A stretch of DNA of 36,974 bases from Segatella cerevisiae (GTDB lineage Bacteria > Bacteroidota > Bacteroidia > Bacteroidales > Bacteroidaceae), in contig NZ_JAMXLY010000034.1 in assembly GCF_024054555.1 (NCBI RefSeq), positions 1-36,974 of the forward strand, read 5' to 3'. Under the pieces are notes generated by a model, which did no database searches, had not been told where the DNA came from, and saw nothing but the letters and a program-made list of their open reading frames with translations. This document shows, piece by piece, positions 7,212-15,951 of the stretch (position 1 is its first letter; each line of letters opens with the position of its first letter). Position numbers and translations under genes: made by a program.

Positions 7212-8969
7212 ATGGAAAATGATGAATTCAAAGTACATCCTCCCAGGAATAAAGTGGCTCAACGTTATTGGTGTGTAGGTTATACAATTGACGGAGAATC
7301 TCAATTGGAAAGTTTCATAGCCAATAAAAATTGGAAGGCGATTTTCAGAACAAAAGAAGATGCTTCACAATTGAAAGACGCAGAACAATTGAGAAAGGGT
7401 GACATCATTATTCTTAAAACGTCTTACACGAAAGGGACAGGCCACAACATTTCTGTTTTGAACGTACCTGTCGTTGGAAAGGCAACCGGAGATGCCATAA
7501 ATTTTGATCCACAAAGAGATAGCTACCAGGGGATTGAACTTTCTGTAGATTATTTCAATAGAGAAAGCCATACCTTCGAAGGAGGACAGTTTGGCAGTTA
7601 CCGCAACACCATAAAGGAATGCAATAATCAATTGCTTATTAATTATGTGGATAGTTTAATTAAGAAAAACATGAGTAGAATAGACATAGATAAGAATTTG
7701 CTGGAACACAGTTATAACCTTATTCTCACTGGTCCTCCTGGTACAGGTAAGACCTATCTGGCCAAAGAGATTGCAGCATCAATAATAGGCTGCGACGTGA
7801 ATGAAGTAGACAAGAGTGAGCAATTCGGTTTTGTACAGTTCCACCCTTCATACGACTATACCGACTTTGTAGAAGGTTTGCGTCCTATGGAGCCAGATGA
7901 TAATAACAACGTAGGCTTTGAACTACGTGATGGTATATTCAAAGCATTTTGCGAAAAGGCTTTGAAAAACATTGTGGAATCTAAGAAAACAGGTAAACAA
8001 CTTGGCAAAGAAGTAGCTGCACAACAGGCGCTAGATAGTTTTCTTGGCAAAGCAACCTGGATCGGAGGAAACTCGACAAAAGGTGCCAAAATGTATAGAA
8101 CACATGCCAAACAAAACCAATTTTATGTGACTAAGTACGATGAAAAGCACATAAGAATTACTATTCCGCAAAACGACAAGGCTAATAACATCATCCTAAA
8201 ACGAGATGATGTTATCCAACTCTTAACCGCTGACGATAAGGTCACTAGCTTGAAAGATGTGAAACGACTGCTCCAACAACAATATCAGACTCAACAAGAT
8301 TCTTATACTCTTGCCATTTATAACGAGATTTTTCCTAAGTTTGAGGGAGATATTAAGAGTAGTGAGAACAGTAGTGTCAGTAAGAAAAATTATGTCTTTG
8401 TCATTGATGAAATCAATCGTGGAGACTTGTCAAAGATTCTTGGGGAGTTGTTTTTTTCCATAGATACTGGTTACCGTGGCAAAAAAGGTAAGGTTACTAC
8501 TCAATATGCCAATATGCAGACTTCAGGCAATGCTTTTGACAGATACCTGGATTTGACAACTTATGGCCATTTCTTTGTTCCTTCCAATGTCTATATCATA
8601 GGAACAATGAATGATATCGACCGCAGTGTGGAGAGCATGGACTTTGCTATGCGTCGTCGCTTCGCATGGAAAGAGGTGACAGCCGAAGAAAGTATGGTCA
8701 TGTTGGATGCCAATCCCGAACTTGATTCCGTGAGAGATGAGATAAAGAACAGAATGCGGAATCTGAACAAAGCCATAGAAGAGACCGAAGGATTGAGCGA
8801 AGCATACGATATCGGTGCGGCCTACTTCATGAAGTATCCCGACTATGGGAGTTTCGATTCCCTTTGGCAATACCATCTTAAAGGTGTACTCTACGAATAC
8901 CTAAGAGGAGAACGCGATGCAAAAGACAAACTGGAAGTGTTGCGGAAGGCTTATAACAATACTAAGTAA
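7212..8969 (+). CDS. mcrB: McrB-type AAA+ GTPase/ATPase of a McrBC modification-dependent restriction system
   Basis: A 585-residue motor and recognition subunit of a McrBC-like (type IV) restriction system. Residues about 15-125 ('RYWCVGYTIDGESQLESFI', 'QLRKGDIIILKTS', 'PVVGKATGDAINF') resemble PUA/EVE-like modified-base readers. The AAA+ core has Walker A GPPGTGKT (174-181), 'VQFHPSYDYTDFVEGLRP', Walker B with 'VIDEINRGDLSKI' (399-403), 'IGTMNDIDRS' (464) and the arginine pair in 'FAMRRRFAW' (481). About 220 residues separate Walker A from Walker B, against roughly 75 in E. coli McrB, so an extra domain of about 135 residues (256-393) is inserted. The start is at 7212 because the promoter box lies between 7131 and 7212. 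mcrC follows 17 bases later. Confidence 0.9.
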   Translation: MENDEFKVHPPRNKVAQRYWCVGYTIDGESQLESFIANKNWKAIFRTKEDASQLKDAEQLRKGDIIILKTSYTKGTGHNISVLNVPVVGKATGDAINFDPQRDSYQGIELSVDYFNRESHTFEGGQFGSYRNTIKECNNQLLINYVDSLIKKNMSRIDIDKNLLEHSYNLILTGPPGTGKTYLAKEIAASIIGCDVNEVDKSEQFGFVQFHPSYDYTDFVEGLRPMEPDDNNNVGFELRDGIFKAFCEKALKNIVESKKTGKQLGKEVAAQQALDSFLGKATWIGGNSTKGAKMYRTHAKQNQFYVTKYDEKHIRITIPQNDKANNIILKRDDVIQLLTADDKVTSLKDVKRLLQQQYQTQQDSYTLAIYNEIFPKFEGDIKSSENSSVSKKNYVFVIDEINRGDLSKILGELFFSIDTGYRGKKGKVTTQYANMQTSGNAFDRYLDLTTYGHFFVPSNVYIIGTMNDIDRSVESMDFAMRRRFAWKEVTAEESMVMLDANPELDSVRDEIKNRMRNLNKAIEETEGLSEAYDIGAAYFMKYPDYGSFDSLWQYHLKGVLYEYLRGERDAKDKLEVLRKAYNNTK

Positions 8970-8986
8970 TCATCCAAAAGATAAGA

Positions 8987-10273
8987 ATGATGAAATGCAA
9001 GGATAATTCTTCCACACCGATAGACGCCACCGAAAACCCGGACCACCTGCGCCAGCTTGCCAAGCCCACCATTCAAGAGCTTTGCGATGCCGGTTATCCT
9101 GGATTGCTGATTTTTCCGAATGACATCAAACAAACCAATGATCAGATAGGCCCGGAACACATTTTTACTATTGAAGGCGACCAACTGCTCACTGGCAATA
9201 TTATGGGATTTATCGGCTACAAAGGAACTAAAGTTAGCATCCGATCACGGTTTACAGATGATGAGAATGACTATTTTCTGCACTATATGTTGCAGAAGGT
9301 TTTCTCGTTCAACCTCTTCAACTTGAATTTCACCACTGATGAGGAGAGAGTTTTTGACTTCCTGGTGTTCATGTTCCCTCATTTCCTGAACAATGCTTTC
9401 AGACAAGGACTCTTCAAGGAATATCGGACTCGGCAATACAACAACAGCAATGTCCGTGGGCGAATCAATATGGAACGCCATTTGCGAAGCAATCTTCCCT
9501 TTATGGGTAAGGTGGCCTATGATGTACGTGAGTTTTCCTTCGACAATTCTATCACGGAGCTCATTCGCCATACCATTGAGTTGATCAAGCAGCTTCCCAA
9601 GATTGGAAACATCCTGTCAGGTAGTCATGAGACTTCTGATAACGTGAAAACTGTGATTCGAGCCACACCTAATTATCTGCGTCATAATAGAAAGAAAGTC
9701 ATGGATGACAACCGTCGTCCATTGGTTCATCCTTATTATTATGCCTACCGGGATTTACAGAAATTTTGTCTGTGCATACTCTGTCACGAAGAATTGAAAT
9801 ATGGTAAAGACGACAAGGAGATTCATGGCATTTTGTTTGATGGTGCCTGGTTATGGGAGGAATATCTCGATACTATCTTAAGCCATAAAGGTTTTAAACA
9901 TCCCCGCAATAAGGCCGAGACAGGAAGAATCTGTCTGTTTGAAGATGGCAGCGGATGGAGATATCCGGATTTTTGGAAAGATGATTTCATTTTGGATGCC
10001 AAGTATAAAAGATTCGGCAACAAAAAGGTATCCGAAATTAACCGTGACGATCTGCATCAAGTCATTACCTATATGTGGATACAGAAGGCAAGTCATGGAG
10101 GGTTCGTCTTTCCACTTCGTTCTGGCGAAACCGTTGGTTCATCAGAAATGTTGAGGGGTTATCCTGGCACAATGAGTCTTTACGGAGTCAAGATCGACCA
10201 AAACTGCATTAGCTACTCTGCGTTTTGTAAGGCCATGATAGAGAATGAAAAAAATCTGATTGATAAAATATAA
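8987..10273 (+). CDS. mcrC: McrC-type nuclease subunit
   Basis: A 428-residue partner of McrB. The N-terminal half is the McrB-binding part ('IMGFIGYKGTKVSIRSRF', 'NVRGRINMERHLRSNLPF'). The C-terminal half is a PD-(D/E)XK nuclease: Glu in 'WEEYL' (291), Asp in 'YPDF' (328), D-x-K in 'LDAKYK' (337-339) and Gln in 'DLHQVITYM' (358), all intact. It starts 17 bases after mcrB in the same operon; an alternative ATG sits one codon downstream. With McrB it should cut DNA carrying a modified base. Which base cannot be read from the sequence. Confidence 0.92.
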   Translation: MMKCKDNSSTPIDATENPDHLRQLAKPTIQELCDAGYPGLLIFPNDIKQTNDQIGPEHIFTIEGDQLLTGNIMGFIGYKGTKVSIRSRFTDDENDYFLHYMLQKVFSFNLFNLNFTTDEERVFDFLVFMFPHFLNNAFRQGLFKEYRTRQYNNSNVRGRINMERHLRSNLPFMGKVAYDVREFSFDNSITELIRHTIELIKQLPKIGNILSGSHETSDNVKTVIRATPNYLRHNRKKVMDDNRRPLVHPYYYAYRDLQKFCLCILCHEELKYGKDDKEIHGILFDGAWLWEEYLDTILSHKGFKHPRNKAETGRICLFEDGSGWRYPDFWKDDFILDAKYKRFGNKKVSEINRDDLHQVITYMWIQKASHGGFVFPLRSGETVGSSEMLRGYPGTMSLYGVKIDQNCISYSAFCKAMIENEKNLIDKI

Positions 10274-10904
10274 GAACATCAATTGTAATACAGTTATATT
10301 TTTATCTCAACATGCTCCACTGTATGTGTGTTAACAGAGACAAAGTTCATCTTGCTGTCATCATTCCCACAGAAAAGGACATAATAAATACCTTCTTGAT
10401 GTAAGTGAACTGCGGAAGCAGATTCCGTCTGCACCATTGAGTCAACATAGTTCATAGATGAACTGAGTAAGAACATACTCGAGCTCGGTATCATACCTAC
10501 TTAGGCTGGGCGACACCCTTCCCTGGGACAAGATCGAAAGGATATACAACATCCGTTTGCATAATGTCCATAACGGTGCGGACAACAAGTCTGCCCGGAT
10601 GATCATCGACGCCCTTCTGATCAAACACAAGCTGAGCCTTTCAGATGTGGAGACCGTGGAAACCAGTTTGGGTATAGCTCGTAGAGGAAAGTCTTATTTG
10701 TGCTCATTTACACAGCTGCGTAAGTACAGGGTATTGTCGCCCTGTATCATGAACTAATATATCTTTTCTCGTTTTAGTTACTCTTGACCAAGAATTTATT
10801 TTGGTTTTATAGAGGAAAAATAATCAATTCCATGAGACTTCCAAATTCCGTTTTAATTCCTTTAACAGCTTAAAATGAGTATTCCCTTTACATCTCACTT
10901 AGTA
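10274..10904. other. Gene-free stretch between mcrC and the IS4-type element
   Basis: About 630 bases. The only interpretable part is the IS1182-like transposase remnant at 10485-10662. A 66-codon leftward frame at 10294-10494 overlaps it and ends beside mcrC; I cannot support it as a gene. Confidence 0.5.
10485..10662 (+). pseudogene. IS1182/IS5-like transposase remnant (N-terminal region)
   Basis: A frame from about 10485 reads 'RLGDTLPWDKIERIYNIRLH...GADNKSARMIIDALLIKHKLSLSDVETVE', the conserved N-terminal block of Bacteroidales IS1182-like transposases (usual form 'LGDxLPWDKIEKxYN...GAGNKPARMIxGALIIKHKxxLSDEET'). Neither the rest of the transposase nor its ends are present. It marks an old insertion or deletion to the right of mcrBC. 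Confidence 0.75.
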
Positions 10905-10911
10905 TTAATAA

Positions 10912-12597
10912 CTGAAGTTTCCCATTTTTATAGAAGTCCTCAGTTAAGGGACTATCACAAGAATGACTCATCCGGCAACTTCCTATATATAAGAACATTA
11001 AACACTTACTTAAAAGGATTTAATGCCTAAGCCGCTTTCTGCTTTCGGTACTTTTCGATAGCATCCGCCATGACTTTATACTCTTGTGCCAGCTCTTTAT
11101 CCTCCATCATGCCTTCGATAAGTCTGTCGGCATCAAGTCCCATGACATCGGCCAGAGCCTGAAGAAATCTTTCAAGGCAGGCCAGTATCCTCTTCCATAG
11201 CGTCAGCGCCATCAGTCCATCCCTTTCTGCGGAGAATAGTTCCCCGAGTGTCTCATAATCTGAAAACCGCTTCTTGAGAGTCATTACGGTATATGTCATG
11301 AAACATAATGTACAGTCAGCAATCTGACCGTCGAAGTCACGTCCCTGATAGCCGCCCAGTCCGAGATATTGCTTGCACTCCTTGTTGACAATTTCGATGT
11401 TCCATCTGATCTGGTAGATTTCGAAGGTCTGGACAAAACTCAAATTCAGATCAGTCGTCAGGAGAATATTCCATGTGGTATTCCTGCCGTATTTTACAAG
11501 AAAGATCCTTACGGACTGGTTTCCTATCTTACCTCTTAATGAAATATAATGGCACTTGTATTTCCTGCATTCATGGAAGAACTCACTGCGTTCATAGAGT
11601 GCAACCAACTCCAATGCATTATGACGCCTGCCCATTACCTGATACTTCGTATTCCCCATCCTGGCCAGACCTGCCAGATGCATCGCGCCATTGCCTATAC
11701 TTCTGACTGCAGCAATGAGTTTCTCGGAAGTGAACCAGCTGTCACACAGGACATACCTGGCACGGTATCCATACTTCCATGCACGGCGGAGCATTTCTAT
11801 TGCAACAGACGGCTTTTCCATATCACTCTCCTGCAGCCGCCTGCAGTCAGGAGCATCCTTGTCCCTGCATTTGCAGAACTGTTTCCTGCGGTCTGACGCC
11901 TTCAGGCCATAGTCACCTTTCCTGCCTTTCTCACGATGAAGGGAAAAGTCTATGGGCAATGTACTCTTTCCGTCAAAATAGGCCAGCAGCAGAAGCTTGT
12001 AACCAAGTACACAACGACTGGCAACATGATCAAACACCTTACTGATGCGCTCCATAGCCATACCAAGTTTCTCCAGTGTTGTATCGTCGATGATAAAACA
12101 GGTTGACGAATGCTCTGCTTCCGCCTTTTCACGACGGACTATTGACTCAAAGCGCATGCCTATGCCCAGCAATAGACGACGCCAGTCCATCGAGCTGCGG
12201 GACATCATGCGATAATAGCAGTTCTTGCCGGTATCGAGCAGATCATAGAAGCTCTTCTTGTAGATGGAATGAATGCTTTCGCCGTTGATACGGAACAGGC
12301 ACAGTGACAAGATCAGCTGAACCGCCGATATGCCACCTTGTTTCTCCAAAGACAGGCGATGCAGAAGATGCCCCAGACTAAAATGGACAAAATATGTCAT
12401 GATATCCTCTTCTACGTTATTTTTAACACTCAGAAGTTTGCTCAACTCATGGAAATTGGTTATTTTTGTATGCATAAAAGTTTCTTAATAAAAAGCGTTA
12501 TTTGTTTGATTGATACTACAAATTTACAACTTTTTTGCGAGAAACTTTTATTTTTACAATGCTGTTTTTGCCCTATTTAGGGGGTGGGAAACTTCAG
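10912..12597 (-). mobile_element. Complete IS4-type insertion sequence with 7-bp target duplication
   Basis: The ends are perfect 13-bp inverted repeats, CTGAAGTTTCCCA at 10912-10924 and its complement at 12585-12597. They are flanked by a 7-bp direct repeat TTAATAA at 10905-10911 and 12598-12604. The exact split between inverted repeat and duplication is ambiguous by one or two bases, because the sequences overlap in composition. The element is 1686 bp and carries one transposase gene. Confidence 0.85.
11027..12475 (-). CDS. IS4-superfamily DDE transposase (intact)
   Basis: A 482-residue DDE transposase filling the 1686-bp element. The first catalytic Asp is in 'STCFIIDDTTLEK', the second in 'YVLCDSWFTSEK', and the Glu is in the Y-x2-R-x3-E-x6-K motif 'YQIRWNIEIVNKECKQYLGL', a hallmark of the IS4 superfamily. 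It also has the typical following 'GYQGRDFDGQIADC'. Length and frame are complete, so the element may be active. It inserted between the mcrBC region and the decayed abiE locus. Confidence 0.9.
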   Translation of the reverse strand: MHTKITNFHELSKLLSVKNNVEEDIMTYFVHFSLGHLLHRLSLEKQGGISAVQLILSLCLFRINGESIHSIYKKSFYDLLDTGKNCYYRMMSRSSMDWRRLLLGIGMRFESIVRREKAEAEHSSTCFIIDDTTLEKLGMAMERISKVFDHVASRCVLGYKLLLLAYFDGKSTLPIDFSLHREKGRKGDYGLKASDRRKQFCKCRDKDAPDCRRLQESDMEKPSVAIEMLRRAWKYGYRARYVLCDSWFTSEKLIAAVRSIGNGAMHLAGLARMGNTKYQVMGRRHNALELVALYERSEFFHECRKYKCHYISLRGKIGNQSVRIFLVKYGRNTTWNILLTTDLNLSFVQTFEIYQIRWNIEIVNKECKQYLGLGGYQGRDFDGQIADCTLCFMTYTVMTLKKRFSDYETLGELFSAERDGLMALTLWKRILACLERFLQALADVMGLDADRLIEGMMEDKELAQEYKVMADAIEKYRKQKAA

Positions 12598-12652
12598 TTA
12601 ATAACTCAAATTCAACCTTCTCATTTTTAGATAAGGCAGCTATGGTTTTCCG

Positions 12653-12660
12653 TAACTTTG
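12653..12660 (+). promoter_or_regulatory. Putative -7 box of the decayed abiE locus
   Basis: TAACTTTG matches TAnnTTTG, 28 bases before the ATG at 12689. The -33 box is weak. Confidence 0.5.
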
Positions 12661-12688
12661 CAAAAGTTACCGACTAAAATATGTTAAA

Positions 12689-13150
12689 ATGACGATTCAA
12701 GAACAAATAAAACAAAGGATAGACAAAGCAGAGCCAGGTATGGTTTTCTTTGTCAATGACTTTACCAAGTTCGATAATGAGTATGTAAGCAAGATATTAT
12801 CGATAATGGAGGACTTCAATGTTCTTGAGCGTCTTGCAAAAGGTATGAGCATTTGGCAAGATAAGACAGAAGAAGAGCGTATAGCTATTATACAGAAGAC
12901 AGGAGTGAATACAAAAATCGAGGACTTGGCAATAGAAAAGGACTGGTGGGTAACAATTACCCTCAAAGCACTTTTCAGTACGTCTTTCTCTTCCTTCTTA
13001 CTTCTCAAGGGAGGAACAAGCCTTTCTAAAGGGAAATGAAAGGACATTGATCTCCAAAGATTTAGAGAAGACATAGACATATCTTTAAGCAGAAGCTGGT
13101 TTACCCGAACAGTGGAGAAGAAGAACTTTATCCTTTTGCTGGTTGTATAA
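12689..13150 (+). pseudogene. Collapsed AbiE-type toxin-antitoxin (DUF6088 / AbiEii remnants)
   Basis: Codons 1-52 ('MTIQEQIKQRIDKAEPGMVF...NVLERLAKG') match the N-terminus of DUF6088/AbiEi-type antitoxins. From codon 53 the frame switches without a break to the start of an AbiEii-type nucleotidyltransferase toxin ('MSIWQDKTEEERIAIIQKTG', 'AIEKDWWVTITLKALF', 'FLLLKGGTSLSKG'). An internal deletion therefore fused the antitoxin start to the toxin start. A TGA at 13037-13039 stands where a Trp codon is expected. In the same frame the second half of the nucleotidyltransferase signature continues ('FREDIDISLSRSW') until a final stop at 13148. The toxin is thus both interrupted and truncated, and the locus should be dead. 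Confidence 0.8.
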
Positions 13151-13185
13151 TCAGCTAAAACCTTATAATTACCCCCTAAAATTCC

Positions 13186-14754
13186 TTATCGTTGCAATTT
13201 TTTTTCATTATCTATCTCATCATAATTACCATGGGAACCAACTTCAAATTCCCTGTTCTCATCTCTTGATCCACCAGATTGTGTGGTGATTTGCTTGACC
13301 CCATTTCTTTTAACATGTGGGGTATGGGGGCCTTGTTGCATCTGCTTAATATTCGATTTACCATATACTCGATGAAGGAGCCTTAAGTCCAGTTTCTGTT
13401 CATTCATGCAGAATATTAACCTGTCCTGAAGGTCTAGACAATAATACTGATCACCAAAGCGATAAATCCTTATACCGGTCTCGAAGAATCTGTCTCTCAA
13501 ATTTTTAGATGTAGATTTATCCATGATGGATTTTACCCTTCCCACAGCCTTCTTTAAGGAGCCTTCCTTTTTCTCCTGTTTTGTCAGCCCTTGTCTGTCC
13601 TTAATCTTACCGAATCTGTAAAGGATGGCACATTCCAAGTCGGAAGACGGTCTGAACGACTGTAACCAGGCCAGTTTGTCATTTGCCTGTAATTTTTTAA
13701 TAACATCTTCAGAAAGGTGATGCGTCTGGCTTCCCCATGTGATGGCGCCTTTAAACACCTTTGTTCCAAACTGCCAGCGGAGCTTAGTATTCAGTTCCCT
13801 TGTCGTCAACCGGTTATTGTCCTGAAACATGGACTCTACCATTTTCTCTGCATCTTCAAACCTGTCTTCTGCTGAACGGAACTGAAGCAACTGTTTTATA
13901 GGAACGACTGTACTGCCTTTCATGACACTTTTCCTGTTATGATCAACAATAATATATCCGTATGGAAAATCCTTCTTCCCTATAAACACCAGACTGATAC
14001 CAAACAGTTTATGCATCTGAGCATTGAGTTCTTCTTTGTTAGCGGAAAAATCCCTGTATTTGAGCAGAAAAGCCCTGATACGTTTACGTTTGTCATCAAA
14101 GTTGACTGCCGGTGATTTCTTTTTCTCAATTATGGAGAGCTTGATCTGGTCTATAATATTACCGCCAAACTTGATTTCCAGCGTATCACCATCTCCATAG
14201 CATTCATAACCTTCACTTTCCAGAATGGCCCTGAATTGGCCCTCACTCTCAAAATGATAACTAAGAGCTTTAGCCACATCCTCAGATATATTCTCTCCTT
14301 CTTTCTTGTCCATGATATGATTGATGATAGAAAGAGAACGTCTCTTCTCCTGATTATGGTTGATCTTATGGCCATCCGGAGCTATCCGGCTCGTAATGAT
14401 GTGGATGTGATTATTGTCCGTATCATGATGCCCGTAAATCAGTAAAGGCTGCCCCTCCTGATCATATCCCATATCATGGAGATATTGATGAGCAATCCCA
14501 ATCAGCTCCGGAAAAGAATACGCTCTGCCCTCGCAGGAGATGACTACGTGGAACTGAGGATTCTTGATACGGGTATTTCTCCTGGAATAGTCCATAAGAT
14601 AATCCTGTAAATTCCTTGTCGTATAACTATCCGAAAGGGAAAGCAGATTGAAATTGCTCATCTCCAAAAGCTCCGCCTTACCTTCAGATACTTTCTGCTG
14701 ATTATATTCCACTGCATGAAAGGTGGAACTTGAAACCAATATCGTTGCTATCAT
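13186..14754 (-). CDS. MOBP-type relaxase (mobilization protein)
   Basis: A 522-residue relaxase that nicks oriT and leads the strand during mobilization by a helper conjugative element. The nuclease domain occupies about residues 1-220: a candidate nucleophile Tyr17 in 'VEYNQQK', 'FHVVIS' with His69, and the metal-binding three-histidine motif 'HHDTDNNHIHI' at 109-119. The C-terminal 300 residues are rich in Lys and Gln and unassigned. It begins 172 bases downstream of the MobC-like gene. A palindrome (CTATAA-GT-TTATAG) lies seven bases before its start codon and could be an operator. No coupling protein or type IV secretion genes are in the window, so it would depend on a helper. Confidence 0.9.
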   Translation of the reverse strand: MIATILVSSSTFHAVEYNQQKVSEGKAELLEMSNFNLLSLSDSYTTRNLQDYLMDYSRRNTRIKNPQFHVVISCEGRAYSFPELIGIAHQYLHDMGYDQEGQPLLIYGHHDTDNNHIHIITSRIAPDGHKINHNQEKRRSLSIINHIMDKKEGENISEDVAKALSYHFESEGQFRAILESEGYECYGDGDTLEIKFGGNIIDQIKLSIIEKKKSPAVNFDDKRKRIRAFLLKYRDFSANKEELNAQMHKLFGISLVFIGKKDFPYGYIIVDHNRKSVMKGSTVVPIKQLLQFRSAEDRFEDAEKMVESMFQDNNRLTTRELNTKLRWQFGTKVFKGAITWGSQTHHLSEDVIKKLQANDKLAWLQSFRPSSDLECAILYRFGKIKDRQGLTKQEKKEGSLKKAVGRVKSIMDKSTSKNLRDRFFETGIRIYRFGDQYYCLDLQDRLIFCMNEQKLDLRLLHRVYGKSNIKQMQQGPHTPHVKRNGVKQITTQSGGSRDENREFEVGSHGNYDEIDNEKKLQR

Positions 14755-14761
14755 TGTTGTC

Positions 14762-14775
14762 CTATAAGTTTATAG
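14762..14775. promoter_or_regulatory. Palindrome upstream of the relaxase gene
   Basis: CTATAA-GT-TTATAG, continuing into TATAGCTTA (14771-14779). The complement of the latter, TAAGCTATA, recurs twice upstream of the mobC-like gene (15547-15555 and 15570-15578). A shared regulator or relaxosome site is possible. Confidence 0.4.
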
Positions 14776-14926
14776 CTTACAAAAATATAAGTTCCAAATT
14801 TATATTGTTCAAGTCTATGATGCTATAAATTACAGAAATATAAGGTATAGAAAATTAAAATATCAAATGATAGAAAATATCTTATAGTGGCTTGAATGGC
14901 AAATGAATTAGTGATTAGGAGGTTTA

Positions 14927-15313
14927 TCAGCCGTGACTTAGTTTGGCTGTGACATCAGACAACTCGTCCTTGATGCTCTGCAGCAGGGATTGCAAGGGCT
15001 GGAGTTTTGGTATCAGTATTCCCTCATAGTAACTCTGGGAAAGTTTGCCACTGATAGCTATCTCGTTGGCCTGTTTCATGGCCTGATTAAAGTTTCCTCC
15101 CAACCAGCTTAAGTCCTGCTGATATTTCCGGTATAGCTTCATCATGTCTGTCAGTGCGTCTATTTTCCCTATAGTTGCCCTATCATCGAACTGGGCAACG
15201 GCATCGCGGATCATGGCACTCATATTGCCCTGGTAAGGCTTGGCTTTCTTCCGGAAGAGTTCCTCATCCTTAATGGTGAGTCTGATATCAAGAACCCTGG
15301 TCTTTGTCTGCAT
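14927..15313 (-). CDS. MobC-like relaxosome accessory protein
   Basis: A 128-residue protein. The N-terminal half fits a ribbon-helix-helix DNA-binding fold ('RVLDIRLTIKDEELFRKKA...MSAMIRDAV'). The C-terminal part has 'LSWLGGNFNQAMKQANEIA', the typical MobC motif (L-x-x-G-x-N-x-N-Q-x-x-x-x-x-N). Such proteins bind oriT and help the relaxase open the strand. It is the first gene of the leftward mobilization pair and sits directly beside the candidate oriT at 15347-15386. Confidence 0.82.
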   Translation of the reverse strand: MQTKTRVLDIRLTIKDEELFRKKAKPYQGNMSAMIRDAVAQFDDRATIGKIDALTDMMKLYRKYQQDLSWLGGNFNQAMKQANEIAISGKLSQSYYEGILIPKLQPLQSLLQSIKDELSDVTAKLSHG

Positions 15314-15346
15314 ACTAAATTCTTATCGTTTTGCCTTGCGCTCCAA

Positions 15347-15386
15347 AATATAACGAGTTGCGAGTTATATTCCCCGGCTCTGCCGG
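15347..15386. other. Candidate origin of transfer (oriT)
   Basis: Two adjacent hairpins lie 35-75 bases upstream of the MobC-like gene: AATATAAC / GTTATATT (15347-15354 and 15364-15371, 9-base loop) and CCGGC-TCT-GCCGG (15374-15386). An inverted repeat next to a short GC-rich stem, directly upstream of mob genes, is the usual oriT layout. The nick site cannot be fixed by eye. Confidence 0.5.
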
Positions 15387-15545
15387 CAAGTAACTTTTGG
15401 TATACAGGCTTTCCGAAGGGAAGAATGTATATACAAAAGTACAACTTGCCTGGTAATCAATTCCGTCTCGTAGCAAAGTTATCAAAAAGGGAAAAAACAA
15501 GCAAGAAATCCCAGATATAAAGGAACCATAAAATTCTATAGTTTC

Positions 15546-15578
15546 ATAAGCTATAACACTATAAAGTTATAAGCTATA
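15546..15578. repeat. Direct repeat ATAAGCTATA x2, 23-bp spacing
   Basis: Copies at 15546-15555 and 15569-15578, in an AT-rich stretch containing several CTATAA/CTATAG words. The core also occurs, inverted, upstream of the relaxase gene. Confidence 0.5.
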
Positions 15579-15684
15579 TTCTGCAAAATATCATCATCTA
15601 TATGTTATTCAAATATAAAATAACAGATTATCGCTTTTGTAAGCCATTGGCCCATACAGTAAATATAGTTTGAAACGATACTGT

Positions 15685-15805
15685 AAGAAGCGTAGGTACT
15701 TCTCTCATACGGCCCGGCGAGGCTCTGGAATAGCCTAAGGGGACACGCAGAGATGATACCCACGACTTAACGTGAGCATTCAACGTACCGATCAAAGCCC
15801 CTTAT
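15685..15805. ncRNA. GC-rich potentially structured element, unknown
   Basis: This block is much richer in GC than its flanks and has no open frame. It can form AGGCT/AGCCT (15720-15724 with 15732-15736), AAGGGG/CCCCTT (15737-15742 with 15798-15803) and GGTAC/GTACC (15695-15699 with 15785-15789). The last two cross, so a pseudoknot is possible. It could be a small RNA, a control RNA or part of the transfer origin. Strand and function are unknown. Confidence 0.35.
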
Positions 15806-15951
15806 TTTGAAATTTTCCAGATTTCGCCAGGATTCAACGGATAGCTAAACGCTTATTTCAACTACAATGTATGATCACGAACCATACCATGGTTCAATGA
15901 CGGATGCAAATATAGTCAAAAATTTTATTTCTGCAAGCCAATTAAACAATA

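Noticed and set aside
10294..10494. 66-codon leftward frame beside mcrC
   Set aside because: It overlaps the IS1182-like remnant, has no ribosome-binding site and matches no family; it could be a gene tail but this cannot be supported.
11473..12288. Several plus-strand frames within the IS4-type element
   Set aside because: They are antisense to the transposase and lack start signals.
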